64,000 nt of DNA, taken from Stappia sp. 28M-7 (GTDB lineage: Bacteria > Pseudomonadota > Alphaproteobacteria > Rhizobiales > Stappiaceae). The stretch lies in assembly GCF_014252955.1 (NCBI RefSeq), contig NZ_JACMIA010000001.1:2564258-2628257 (forward strand). The letters run 5' to 3'. The notes under the pieces were generated by a model that saw nothing but the letters and a program-made list of their open reading frames with translations, ran no database searches and was not told where the DNA came from. The position numbers and the translations under genes are program-made. Each line of letters starts with the position of its first letter. Positions within the stretch are counted from its first letter, which is position 1. Positions 1-9,932 of the stretch are shown here, piece after piece.

Positions 1-1
1 G

Positions 2-133
2 GCGATTGCCGCCCTGGTGGCCGAGATCGAGCCGGCGCTACGCCTGTCCGTGCGCCGCCGCTATGCGGCCGACTATCGAAACTTCTATGAGGGCACGACG
101 CTGGCCCTGCCGGTCGTTCCGGCGCACGCCTGA
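2..133 (+). CDS. C-terminal 43 residues of an unrecognised protein (5' truncated by window edge)
   Basis: An open frame enters from the window edge in frame 2 and stops at a TGA at 131-133. The visible tail is charged and aromatic, with a segment reading RRRYAADYRNFYE, and no diagnostic motif is left. I do not recognise the family. The next gene begins 66 bases downstream on the same strand with its own strong ribosome binding site, so the two may be co-transcribed. Confidence 0.5.
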   Translation, partial: AIAALVAEIEPALRLSVRRRYAADYRNFYEGTTLALPVVPAHA

Positions 134-199
134 CATCATGTGCCGCCCCGCATCCGCCAGGCCGCACGGCCGGACGTCAAACCGCAGGAGGACCCGACC

Positions 200-595
200 A
201 TGACCGCACGTCTCGCCTTCGCTATTGCCGGCCTTGCCGCCTCGCTCATCGTCCTGCCCGTCCTTCCCGTGCGCGCCGACCCGGTGTCGGACATCGTCGC
301 CGCCCTGCCGGGCGAGCTGCAGGGGCTGACCCGCCTGCCCGGGCCGGAGGGCGCGGGCACCTCTTTCGTCGTCGCCCGCGAGACCTCGCGCGACCGGCTT
401 TTCGTGCTGCGCGAAGGCAAGGCTCCGGTCGAGGTTTCCGAGGCGGGCGAGCTGGCCGCGCGCGTGGCCGGACTGCGCAGCGAGGCGGACCCGCACGGCG
501 TCGTCGCCTTCGTCGACATGGGCGACACCACTTATGAGCTGTTTCTGGAAAACGACGATACTGCTGGTTACCTGTTTCAACCGGCAAGTAACTGA
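200..595 (+). CDS. small exported protein of unknown function
   Basis: 131 residues. The start ATG at 200 is chosen because an AGGAGG-type ribosome binding site lies at 186-191 and a signal peptide follows at once: MTAR, a hydrophobic run, then an Ala-rich cleavage region near residue 24 (VRADP). A longer frame starts at 140 but has no such signals. The mature part of about 105 residues is acidic, has no cysteines, and looks like a single small beta-rich periplasmic domain ending in a Tyr/Phe-rich segment. No known family is recognised. It sits alone between the truncated upstream gene and the promoter of the RNA helicase. Confidence 0.7.
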   Translation: MTARLAFAIAGLAASLIVLPVLPVRADPVSDIVAALPGELQGLTRLPGPEGAGTSFVVARETSRDRLFVLREGKAPVEVSEAGELAARVAGLRSEADPHGVVAFVDMGDTTYELFLENDDTAGYLFQPASN

Positions 596-660
596 CCCGC
601 GCCGCGTCGGGCGATCCTGAGCGAAATTCTTGGCAAGAACGGTGCTGCGACTGTGTGTCA

Positions 661-688
661 TTGACAATTTATTTTGAAACTGTAGTGT
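661..688 (+). promoter_or_regulatory. candidate sigma-70 promoter of the DEAD-box helicase gene
   Basis: A perfect -35 hexamer TTGACA at 661-666 is followed after 16 bases by a weak -10 (TAGTGT, 683-688) in a locally AT-rich stretch. It would give a leader of roughly 65 nt before the ATG at 762. This is a sequence reading only. Confidence 0.45.
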
Positions 689-761
689 GCGCGCCAAAGT
701 GCCAACCCTTCAGGACGCTGTCGGGGCCTGGCTTTCGTCCCTGTCATACCATCAAGGTCAT

Positions 762-2396
<1,635 letters not shown>

Positions 2397-2427
2397 TTCT
2401 GCAGCATCTTCTCCGCCGGACAGACAC

Positions 2428-2458
2428 AGGGCAGGCCTCGCGCCTGCCCTTTTCTTTT
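2428..2458 (+). terminator. Rho-independent terminator after the RNA helicase gene
   Basis: Nine-base-pair GC-rich stem (2428-2436 with 2442-2450), 5-nt loop, then a T-rich tail (TTTTCTTTT) to 2458. It begins 31 bases after the helicase stop codon. Confidence 0.85.
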
Positions 2459-2806
2459 GGCCCCACCCTTTTTCTTGCGGCCTTGCCGGGGCCGTCCGCG
2501 TGCCGCCCATCCGGCACAAGATGCCGGGTCATTCTTTCCCACCACAGCAAAATGCAACCGAAAACCGGCAGAACGGCTCCGCGCATCCTGCCGCGCAACT
2601 TCGCGTGATTGGCGAAATTCTGCGCGTGAAAGTTGCGCCGGCCGTTTTTACGGAATAATCCGCCTTTCGACGCCGGATTCCGTTGACGGAACTTTAAGAT
2701 ATGCTTAACCGTGCCTTAAGGCTTAAGTGACAATTATAGAAACTACATTATATATCGAGGTCGCGTGCATCCTCCTGGCACAAAACCGAGACGTGTGGAA
2801 CATCGC
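2459..2806 (+). other. intergenic leader between the helicase terminator and the diguanylate cyclase
   Basis: About 350 bases without a convincing gene. The first 180 bases show nothing recognisable. The last 130 turn AT-rich and carry a CtrA-type TTAA array (2694-2726) and a candidate promoter: GTGACA at 2727-2732, 16 bases, TATATA at 2749-2754. The predicted transcript would start near 2761. Confidence 0.5.
2694..2726 (+). promoter_or_regulatory. phased TTAA array: two overlapping CtrA-type boxes plus an extra TTAA
   Basis: TTAA occurs at 2694-2697, 2705-2708 and 2716-2719, each exactly 11 bases apart, so two full TTAA-N7-TTAA boxes share the middle half-site. A fourth TTAA lies at 2723-2726. 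TTAA-N7-TTAA is the known binding consensus of the alphaproteobacterial cell-cycle and motility regulator CtrA. The array sits just upstream of the candidate promoter of the diguanylate cyclase. The sites are seen directly; control by CtrA is inference. Confidence 0.65.
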
Positions 2807-3868
2807 ATGGCCCAGGAAGACGATCACAAGCGCACCATTGTCTACGGTGATGCCGCCCTCAAATATATCCGCAAGAATATCTTGCCGGCTTACCCGCGTT
2901 TCTATGAGCTCTGGTACACCTATGCGGCGGGCTTCAACCATTCGCTGAACCGCGCGGTCAACGAGATCGTCGGCGCCAAGGGCACCGTCACCACCGAACA
3001 GCTGCAACAGATCTACAACAGCTTCCTGTCGCCGACGAAGCTCGGCGACCGCATCGACGAGGTCGGCGAGAAGATCTCCGACGAGATCCGCGACATGGTC
3101 GACATGCTCGGCCAGAGCGTCGAATCCGTCAGCGAATACGGCCAGTCGCTGGAGGGCGCGCAGGCGCAGCTGGAAACCCTGCAGGACCCGCAGCAGCTCA
3201 AGCAGCTGGTCGCCCACCTGCTCCTCGCCACCCGCAACACCGCCGGCTCCAACCGCCAGCTCGAGGGCCAGCTCATCGAGTCGCGCCGCCAGATCGAGGA
3301 GTTGCAGGAGAGCCTTGAGGCGATCCGCTACGAATCGCTCACCGACGAGCTCACCACGCTCAGCAATCGCCGGCACTTCGATCACACGATCGAGCGCATG
3401 GTGAAGGATGCCTCGCAGAGCCAGGAGCCGCTGTCGCTGCTGCTCACCGACATCGACCACTTCAAGAAGTTCAACGACACCTTCGGCCACCAGACCGGCG
3501 ACCAGGTGCTCCGTCTCGTCGCCCTCGCCGTCAAGCAGAACGTCAAGGGCCACGACGTCGCCTGCCGCTATGGCGGCGAGGAATTCGCCATCCTGCTGCC
3601 GCACACCTCGCTGCGCCAGGCCGTCACCGTCGCCGAGCACATCCGCCGCGCGGTGCTGTCGAAGGAGCTGGTCAAGCGCTCCACCGGCGAGAATCTCGGC
3701 CGCATCACCATCTCCATCGGCGTCTCGACTTTCCGCGGCGACGACACGCCGCAGTCGATGATCGCCCGCGCCGACACCGCGCTCTATGCGGCCAAGGGCG
3801 CCGGGCGCAATCTCGTGCGCTGCGAGACCGATCCCGACGTCGAGGCCGACGACACCCGCGTCGCCTGA
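2807..3868 (+). CDS. GGDEF-domain diguanylate cyclase
   Basis: 353 residues from ATG 2807; a GTG at 2765 would add 14 residues. The N-terminal half (about 1-185) is soluble and alpha-helical, ending in a coiled coil (QLIESRRQIEELQESLEAI) that leads into the catalytic domain. The GGDEF domain has DIDHFKKFNDTFGH followed by GGEEF at residues 256-260, so it should make cyclic di-GMP from two GTP. The inhibitory I-site position reads KGHD instead of RxxD, so product inhibition may be weakened. No membrane segment or receiver domain is seen. The TTAA array upstream suggests cell-cycle or motility control. Monocistronic. Confidence 0.92.
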   Translation: MAQEDDHKRTIVYGDAALKYIRKNILPAYPRFYELWYTYAAGFNHSLNRAVNEIVGAKGTVTTEQLQQIYNSFLSPTKLGDRIDEVGEKISDEIRDMVDMLGQSVESVSEYGQSLEGAQAQLETLQDPQQLKQLVAHLLLATRNTAGSNRQLEGQLIESRRQIEELQESLEAIRYESLTDELTTLSNRRHFDHTIERMVKDASQSQEPLSLLLTDIDHFKKFNDTFGHQTGDQVLRLVALAVKQNVKGHDVACRYGGEEFAILLPHTSLRQAVTVAEHIRRAVLSKELVKRSTGENLGRITISIGVSTFRGDDTPQSMIARADTALYAAKGAGRNLVRCETDPDVEADDTRVA

Positions 3869-3974
3869 CCGCCCGCGCCGACGTTTTCCAAACGTTTCCC
3901 CCGGCGATTCCCCCTGACCTGCCGACGTCCTGCCGCTATAACCGACGGATCGACGGGAGAACGGACGGATCGTC

Positions 3975-4451
3975 ATGACCACAGGCCGGGATGCGCTGGA
4001 CCGCAAGCTGATCGCGCTTCTGCAGATGAATGCCCGCATGCCCACGGCGGACATCGCCCGCCGGCTCGGCGTCGCCCGTTCCACCGTGCATGAACGCATC
4101 GCCCGGCTGGAGCGCACCGGCGCGATTGCCGGCTACACGGCCGTTCTTGCCCGCCCCGACACCGGCAGCACGGTCCGCGCCCTCGTCATGCTCGCCGTCG
4201 AGCAGCAGCAGATGCGCGAGACGATCCGCCGGCTGGCGACATTTCCCGAGATCCGCACCTGTCTGACCATCGCCGGCGAATTCGACATCTTCCTGGTGGT
4301 GGAGGCGCCGCAGCTGGAGGATCTCGACGAGGCGCTGGACGAGATCGCCGTGGTGCCCGGCGTGCGCCGCTCGCAATCCTCGATCGTGCTCGCCTCGAAG
4401 TTCGACCGCAGCCCGGCGACGATGCCGCCGGGCGCGCCCGTCGCCGGCTAG
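3975..4451 (+). CDS. Lrp/AsnC family transcriptional regulator
   Basis: 158 residues. The N-terminal winged helix reads DRKLIALLQMNARMPTADIA followed by RRLGVARSTVHERI, the standard Lrp/AsnC DNA-binding motif. Residues about 65-145 form the RAM ligand-binding domain (GEFDIFLVVEAPQLEDLDEALDEI segment). Such regulators respond to amino acids and often act on a neighbouring gene, but no amino-acid gene is adjacent, so the target is unknown. A GGGAGA ribosome binding site precedes ATG 3975. The last 4 bases overlap the end of the convergent RpiR-type gene. Confidence 0.9.
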   Translation: MTTGRDALDRKLIALLQMNARMPTADIARRLGVARSTVHERIARLERTGAIAGYTAVLARPDTGSTVRALVMLAVEQQQMRETIRRLATFPEIRTCLTIAGEFDIFLVVEAPQLEDLDEALDEIAVVPGVRRSQSSIVLASKFDRSPATMPPGAPVAG

Positions 4452-5308
4452 GACACCCCGTCGCGGCGCATTTCGGCAGCCGCCACGCACAGCGCCATGG
4501 CAAGGCACAGCGTGCCGGACAGCGAGCGGAAGGCGCCCAGATCCGCCTCCGCCACTTCCACCACCACCTTTGCCGACTGGATCAGCGGCGAGAACGGCGA
4601 ATCCGTTAGCGCCAGCACCGGCACCCCGCGCGCGGCCGCCGCATTGGCGACATCCACCGTCAGCGAGGCGTAAGGCGTGAAGCTCACCGCCACCATCAGG
4701 TCCTGCGGCCCGGCGGCCGAGGCCTGCTCGGGGCCGAGCGAGGCGAGATTGTCGACCAGCACCGCCGCCATGCCGAGTTTCGACAGCGCATAGGCCATAT
4801 AGGCGGAGACCGGGAAGGCCCGTCGCTGCGCCACCAGATAGATCACCCTTGCGCGGGCCATCGCACGCGCCGCCTCCTCCATCACGTCGGGCGCGAGCGA
4901 ATTGCGCATCCGCAGCAGCGAGGCGACCGCCGTGTCGACGAAATCGCCGAACAGCGCATGGGCGCCATGGCTGTCGCCGCTGCGCCGCCGCAGCACTTCC
5001 AGCCGCTCGTCATAGTCCGGCCAGCGCTCGCGCAGCCGGGCGCGGAACACGTCCTGCAGCTCCGAAAAGCCCTGATAGCCGAGCGACTGGGCAAAGCGCA
5101 CCAGCGTCGAGGGCTGCACGCCGGCCTGCTCGGCGATCACCGCCACCGTGCCGAAGGTCACGTCGTCCGGCCGGTCGACCGCAAAGGCCGCCACCTGGGC
5201 CAGGCGCTTGGGCATCGCCGGCTTCTTCTCGATCAATAGCGCCCGCAATCCGTCGTAGTCGCGCGGCGGCACCGCCCCCTCGGCCGCCTCGGCATCCTTG
5301 TCGCTCAT
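4448..5308 (-). CDS. MurR/RpiR family transcriptional regulator (IolR-like candidate)
   Basis: 286 residues. The N-terminal RpiR helix-turn-helix reads TFGTVAVIAEQAGVQPSTLVRFAQSLGYQGFSELQ (residues about 50-85). The C-terminal part (about 130-265) is a SIS sugar-phosphate-binding domain. The gene is divergent from a sugar ABC transporter operon, and a GGAA-N6-TTCC palindrome lies in the shared promoter region. That motif was described for IolR, the inositol repressor of rhizobia, so repression of this transporter by a sugar-phosphate-responsive RpiR protein is likely; inositol as the sugar is inference. A GGAGG ribosome binding site precedes ATG 5308. Confidence 0.88.
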   Translation of the reverse strand: MSDKDAEAAEGAVPPRDYDGLRALLIEKKPAMPKRLAQVAAFAVDRPDDVTFGTVAVIAEQAGVQPSTLVRFAQSLGYQGFSELQDVFRARLRERWPDYDERLEVLRRRSGDSHGAHALFGDFVDTAVASLLRMRNSLAPDVMEEAARAMARARVIYLVAQRRAFPVSAYMAYALSKLGMAAVLVDNLASLGPEQASAAGPQDLMVAVSFTPYASLTVDVANAAAARGVPVLALTDSPFSPLIQSAKVVVEVAEADLGAFRSLSGTLCLAMALCVAAAEMRRDGVS

Positions 5309-5398
5309 CGGCGTCCTCCCTTGCTCGCCCCGGTCCCGGTTTTCCTCGCGCGCACGCCGCCTCGCGTCGTCTGACGCTGCGGCGCGGCCGATTTCAGC

Positions 5399-5427
5399 TT
5401 GACACCGTCAAACCATAAATGGAATAA
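5399..5427 (+). promoter_or_regulatory. promoter of the sugar ABC transporter operon
   Basis: A perfect TTGACA at 5399-5404 is followed after 17 bases by GAATAA (5422-5427) as the -10. The -10 overlaps the palindromic operator at 5420-5435, the arrangement expected for steric repression. Confidence 0.55.
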
Positions 5428-5435
5428 AAATTCCA
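5420..5435. promoter_or_regulatory. RpiR/IolR-type operator, TGGAAT-AAAA-ATTCCA
   Basis: A perfect inverted repeat with 6-bp arms and a 4-bp centre. It contains GGAA-N6-TTCC, the IolR-type consensus of Rhizobiales. It overlaps the -10 of the transporter promoter and lies about 110 bp upstream of the divergent RpiR gene. An imperfect second inverted repeat (GAAT-N5-ATTC) is at 5450-5462. Confidence 0.7.
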
Positions 5436-5592
5436 TATGATGCGTTTTGGAATGCGTCATTCTGATTTTTCCGGAGGGCGCGCGGGAGGCGCGGACAGCC
5501 GGGAAACGCCTCGTGCGAGGCCGGCGACCGGTCGGCGGGCGGGAGCGGAAGAGGTCAGGAGCCCCGCATGCGGGGCAATGGGAGGAAGACAC

Positions 5593-6543
5593 ATGAAACG
5601 TTTCGTCGCTCGTCTGCTGACGGCTGCCGCCGTCGTCGGTCTGGCAGCCTCTGCCGGCACTGCGCCGGCAACGGCGCAGGATATCAACATTATCGTGGTT
5701 AGCCACGGCCAGGCGTCCGATCCGTTCTGGTCGGTGGTCAAGAACGGCGTCGCCAAGGCCGGCGAGGACATGGGCGTCACGGTCGATTACCGCGCGCCGG
5801 AGACCTTCGACATGGTAGCGATGGCGCAGCTCATCGATGCCGCCGTCAACCAGGAGCCGGCCGGGCTGATCGTCTCGATCCCCGACGGCGATGCGCTCGG
5901 CGATTCGATCCGCAAGGCGGTCTCCGCCGGCATTCCGGTCATCTCGATGAATTCCGGCTCCGACGTGTCGGCCTCGCTCGGCGCGGCGCTCCATGTCGGC
6001 CAGGAAGAGTATGACGCGGGCAAGAAGGCCGGCGAGGCGCTGGCCGAGATGGGCGGCAAGAAGGGCCTTTGCGTCAACCACGAGGTCGGCAACGTCTCGC
6101 TCGACCAGCGTTGCCAGGGCTTTGCCGACGGCTTCGGCGGCTCGGTCTCCGTGCTGCCGACCACCAACGACCCGGCCGAGATCCTGGCCAAGGTGAAGGC
6201 CGCCCTCGCCTCCGACGGCGATGTCGACACGGTGATCGCGCTCAGCGCCTCGCTCGGCGGCGAGCCCAGCCTGCAGGCGGTCAAGGACAGCGGCATGCTG
6301 GAGCAGGTCAAGGTCGCCACCTTCGACATGTCGGCGAACTTCCTGCAGGCGGTTGCCGATGGCGAGGCCGCCTTCGCCATCGACCAGCAGCAGTTCCTGC
6401 AGGGCTACCTGCCGGTGGTGTTCCTGGCCAACCATGCCCGCTTCGGCCTGATGCCGGGCGGCAATGTCGCCTCGGGCCCGAACCTGATCACCAAGGAAAA
6501 GGCCGGCCAGGTCGTCGAACTGTCCGCCCAGGGCATTCGTTGA
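5593..6543 (+). CDS. sugar ABC transporter periplasmic substrate-binding protein (RbsB/IbpA type)
   Basis: 316 residues from ATG 5593, preceded by a GGAGGAAG ribosome binding site; the longer frame from 5437 runs through the promoter and is rejected. A signal peptide (MKRFVARLL, hydrophobic core, cleavage near ATAQD at about residue 29) is followed by a type I periplasmic binding fold. Typical features are the start DINIIVVSHGQASDPFW, the domain-crossing SIPDGDALG region and FAIDQQQFLQGYLPV near the end. The family binds ribose, inositol, galactose or similar sugars, and the exact ligand cannot be read. It is first gene of an operon with permease and ATPase. Confidence 0.9.
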   Translation: MKRFVARLLTAAAVVGLAASAGTAPATAQDINIIVVSHGQASDPFWSVVKNGVAKAGEDMGVTVDYRAPETFDMVAMAQLIDAAVNQEPAGLIVSIPDGDALGDSIRKAVSAGIPVISMNSGSDVSASLGAALHVGQEEYDAGKKAGEALAEMGGKKGLCVNHEVGNVSLDQRCQGFADGFGGSVSVLPTTNDPAEILAKVKAALASDGDVDTVIALSASLGGEPSLQAVKDSGMLEQVKVATFDMSANFLQAVADGEAAFAIDQQQFLQGYLPVVFLANHARFGLMPGGNVASGPNLITKEKAGQVVELSAQGIR

Positions 6544-6671
6544 TCCGGCGCTGATCCGGCATTCGCCGACGCAAGACCTTGCCGGTTCGCCCGGTGGGGC
6601 GCGGCCACCCGGCTGCGCCCTGCCCGGCCCGGCTGCGGCTTTCGATATCCGGCATCTTGAGGACAGGTTCG

Positions 6672-7805
6672 ATGAGTGAAGCACAGGCGACCGCCCCTTC
6701 CGGCAACACCGGGGGCGAGAGCGCGGACGAGCGGCTGAGAAAGACGGGTCTGGCGACCAGGCTGTTGCGCCGGCCGGAGCTCGGCGCGCTGGCGGGGCTC
6801 GTTCTGGTCACCCTCTTCTTCGTCACGGTGGCCAATCCGGCGATGTTCTCGCTCGCCGGCGTCATGAACTTCATGGCCCCCGCCGCCCAGCTCGGCATTC
6901 TCGCCATCGGCGCGGCGCTGCTGATGGTCGGCGGCGAGTTCGACCTGTCGGTCGGCTCGATGGTCGCCTTTGCCGGCCTTGCCTTCGGTACGGTGCTGGT
7001 GGTGTGGGACATGCCGCTCATCGTCGCCATTGCCGCGACGCTGGCCTTTGCCGCCGGCATCGGCGCGATCAACGGCCAGATCGTGCTGCGCACCGGTCTG
7101 CCCTCCTTCATCGTCACGCTGGCCTTCCTGTTCATCCTGCGTGGCCTCACCCTGGTCGGGCTGAAATGGGCGACCGGCGGGTCCACCCAGCTGCGCGGCG
7201 TCAAGGAGGTGGCCGGCGACGGGCCGGTGCTGCAGCTGTTCTCGGGCGATGCCTTCGAGGGCCTGTTCGCCTGGCTCGCCGCCAACGACTACATCGAGAC
7301 CTTCCGAAACGGCACGCCCAAGGTCACCGGCGTTCCGGTCGAGATCCTGTGGTTCGCGGTCATCGCGCTCGTGGCCACCTGGGTGCTGCTGCGCACCCGC
7401 TTCGGCAACTGGATCTTCGCCGCCGGCGGCGATGCGGCTGCCGCGCGCAATTCCGGCGTTCCGGTCACGCGGGTCAAGACCATCCTTTTCATGGTGACCG
7501 CCATGTGCGCGGCGCTGGTCGCCATCCTCACCGTGCTTGATGCCGGCTCCACCGATGCCCGCCGCGGCTTCCAGAAGGAGTTCGAGGCGATCATCGCGGC
7601 GGTGATCGGCGGCTGCCTGCTGACCGGCGGCTACGGCTCGGCCATCGGCGCCTTCTTCGGCGCCATCATCTTCGGCATGGTGCTGATCGGGCTCACCTAT
7701 ACCGACATCGACCAGGACTGGTACCTGGTGTTCCTCGGCGGGATGCTGCTGATCGCGGTGCTGTTCAACAATTACATCCGCAAGCGGGCGACGGGGGAGC
7801 GCTGA
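6672..7805 (+). CDS. sugar ABC transporter permease (RbsC/AraH family)
   Basis: 377 residues from ATG 6672. It is strongly hydrophobic with about ten predicted membrane helices and the family signatures [17 protein letters not shown] and [18 protein letters not shown] hydrophilic periplasmic insert lies around residues 180-220. It forms the membrane channel for the upstream binding protein and downstream ATPase. The ATPase ATG lies 2 bases after this gene's stop. The 128-base gap to the binding-protein gene is GC-rich with weak inverted repeats (for example GGTGG/CCACC near 6592-6612). Confidence 0.9.
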   Translation: MSEAQATAPSGNTGGESADERLRKTGLATRLLRRPELGALAGLVLVTLFFVTVANPAMFSLAGVMNFMAPAAQLGILAIGAALLMVGGEFDLSVGSMVAFAGLAFGTVLVVWDMPLIVAIAATLAFAAGIGAINGQIVLRTGLPSFIVTLAFLFILRGLTLVGLKWATGGSTQLRGVKEVAGDGPVLQLFSGDAFEGLFAWLAANDYIETFRNGTPKVTGVPVEILWFAVIALVATWVLLRTRFGNWIFAAGGDAAAARNSGVPVTRVKTILFMVTAMCAALVAILTVLDAGSTDARRGFQKEFEAIIAAVIGGCLLTGGYGSAIGAFFGAIIFGMVLIGLTYTDIDQDWYLVFLGGMLLIAVLFNNYIRKRATGER

Positions 7806-7807
7806 CC

Positions 7808-8623
<816 letters not shown>

Positions 8624-8630
8624 CGGAAGG

Positions 8631-8736
8631 GAGTGGCACGGCCTCCCATCCCCTCTGCCGTCACCCCGGCCAAGCGAAGCGCGAGCCGGGGCCCATTGGT
8701 TGCCAGAGCGGCTGCGTCCCTTGCTCCGCCTTCGCC
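8631..8736 (+). repeat. 106-bp direct repeat, copy 1
   Basis: Matches 8977-9082 at a constant offset of 346 bases without gaps. I count 7 mismatches (about 93 percent identity). It contains one palindrome with CCCCGGC / GCCGGGG arms (8664-8670 and 8685-8691). Confidence 0.9.
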
Positions 8737-8768
8737 GTTGTCATCCCGCGCCGCCCTCTCCTTTCGTC

Positions 8769-8790
8769 ATCCCGGCCGCAGAGCCGGGAT
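8769..8790. repeat. REP-like palindrome, ATCCCGGC / GCCGGGAT
   Basis: Perfect 8-bp arms at 8769-8776 and 8783-8790 around a 6-nt loop, with the common GTC prefix at 8766-8768. Confidence 0.8.
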
Positions 8791-8853
8791 CGGAGAGCCG
8801 AGGGCCCATCGACGGCATTCCGGCACGACCCCGCGACCACCGTGCCTCTCCGG

Positions 8854-8881
8854 TTCCGGGTCGCGCTTCGCTTGCCCGGAA
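8854..8881. repeat. REP-like palindrome, TTCCGGG / CCCGGAA
   Basis: Arms at 8854-8860 and 8875-8881, followed by TGAC, the usual end of this repeat class. Confidence 0.75.
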
Positions 8882-8932
8882 TGACGCCAGGAGAGGCATT
8901 CCACCTCACACCCGCCGAGGGTGCCAATGGCT

Positions 8933-8966
8933 CCCGGCTCTCCAGCTTTGCCTGCGGCCGGGATGA
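8933..8966. repeat. REP-like palindrome, CCCGGC / GCCGGG
   Basis: Arms at 8933-8938 and 8957-8962, with ATGAC directly after. It is the reverse orientation of the 8769 element. Confidence 0.7.
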
Positions 8967-8976
8967 CGGCCTGCGA

Positions 8977-9082
8977 GAGTGGCACGGCCTCCCATCCCCT
9001 CTGCCGTCACCCCGGCCAAGCGAAGCGCGCGCCGGGGCCTATTGGGTGCAAGAGCGGTTGCGTCTCTTGCACCGCCTTCGCC
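8977..9082 (+). repeat. 106-bp direct repeat, copy 2
   Basis: Second copy of 8631-8736 (about 93 percent identical, no gaps), 240 bases after the end of copy 1. Confidence 0.9.
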
Positions 9083-9137
9083 CCTCGTCGTCAACTCGGC
9101 AAGGAATGCACGTCGTCCGCCCCACCCACAGGATGTC

Positions 9138-9169
9138 ATCCCGGTTTCGGCGAAGCCGAAGACCGGGAT
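9138..9169. repeat. REP-like long palindrome, ATCCCGGT-TTCGGC / GCCGAA-ACCGGGAT
   Basis: A near-perfect hairpin with arms of about 14 bases, a 3-nt loop and one bulged base. It is the most stable of the palindromes in this block. Confidence 0.8.
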
Positions 9170-9265
9170 CCAGTAACCCGAGCGGTTCGAGACAGACCTC
9201 GGCATTGCCGCCGGAACTTTAGCGGCTTCTGCCTTCGCGCCACCATCCACCCCGGCGGATACTGG

Positions 9266-9285
9266 ATACCTGCCTTCGCAGGTAT
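9266..9285. repeat. REP-like palindrome, ATACCTGC-CTTC-GCAGGTAT
   Basis: Perfect 8-bp arms around CTTC, flanked by TGG and GAC. This is the common alphaproteobacterial TGGATnCCnGC-CTTC-GCnGGnATGAC class. Confidence 0.8.
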
Positions 9286-9348
9286 GACAGCCGTTGAGAT
9301 GGCGCTTCCCTCCGCCCCACGCCGACCGCAGTCAGCCGACCGAGCGCC

Positions 9349-9387
9349 CAAAACAAAAACGCCGGCCACGAAGGCCGGCGTTCTTTC
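9349..9387 (-). terminator. Rho-independent terminator for the NDUFA12-like gene (bidirectional shape)
   Basis: Stem of 10 base pairs (9358-9367 with 9373-9382) with a 5-nt loop. On the minus strand it is followed by a T-rich tract (complement of AAAACAAAA at 9350-9358). It lies 43 bases beyond the stop of the minus-strand gene ending at 9430. Confidence 0.8.
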
Positions 9388-9429
9388 AATTCGTTACGGC
9401 AGGATCTTCACCTGCTGCATGAAGCAATG

Positions 9430-9813
9430 TCAGCCTTCCGGCGTCCAGGCCTGGTAGTCGCCCGAAACCTTCGGCCGGCTCTCCGCCGTCAGGATCGAGC
9501 CCTTCGGACGGTAGGCCTCATGCGAGCCGGTGCGGTTTCCGTGATGCGGCGCCTCCCAGGCACGGGCCGTGTAGTCGGCCTCGGTCGGCGGCGTGTCAGT
9601 GCGGTGGTGCATCCAGCCGTGCCAGCCGGGAGGAATCATCGAGGCCTCGGCCAGGCCGTTGTAGATCACCCAGCGGCGGTTGCCGCCGCGCTCGCGATAG
9701 TAGGCGTTGCCGAACTCGTCCTTGCCGACGAACTCGCCCTTGCGCCAGGTAAAGAAGCGCGTACCCCAGGTCGCGCTGTTCCACCAGGTGAAGAATTGCA
9801 GCAGCGTTTTCAT
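9430..9813 (-). CDS. NADH:ubiquinone oxidoreductase accessory subunit, NDUFA12/17.2 kDa family
   Basis: 127 residues from ATG 9813; a much longer frame reaching 10677 is a shadow of the upstream gene. The family pattern is clear: FVGKDEFGNAYYRERGGNRRWVIYNGL (residues about 28-55) followed by PPGWHGWMHHRTDTPPTE. Homologues are the mitochondrial complex I accessory subunit NDUFA12 and its alphaproteobacterial counterpart, which binds at the matrix or cytoplasmic arm. The gene lies apart from the nuo operon, as is usual in this class. Lysine and arginine are abundant and there is no signal peptide. Confidence 0.9.
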   Translation of the reverse strand: MKTLLQFFTWWNSATWGTRFFTWRKGEFVGKDEFGNAYYRERGGNRRWVIYNGLAEASMIPPGWHGWMHHRTDTPPTEADYTARAWEAPHHGNRTGSHEAYRPKGSILTAESRPKVSGDYQAWTPEG

Positions 9814-9932
9814 CGAAGGCGGCGTCCCGGTTTGTCTGTCTGGCTTTCGCATAGCGCACCCTCGCCCGTTTCGCAATGCGGCGGCGCGTCCCGGGAAAGG
9901 GTTTCCTGCGCCCAAGGGCCCGGGCAGGCAGC

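Larger units (their letters stand above)
8624..9429. other. 806-bp non-coding block of REP-like palindromes
   Basis: No credible gene; the short frames here are repeat-derived. The block holds at least seven inverted repeats of the GTCATCCCGG...CCGGGATGAC or GGATACCTGC...GCAGGTATGAC type: 8664-8691, 8769-8790, 8854-8881, 8933-8962, 9010-9037, 9138-9169 and 9266-9285. A 106-bp segment is duplicated within it. It ends with a terminator serving the minus-strand NDUFA12-like gene. Such elements are common intergenic repeats in Alphaproteobacteria; the density here is notable. Confidence 0.75.
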
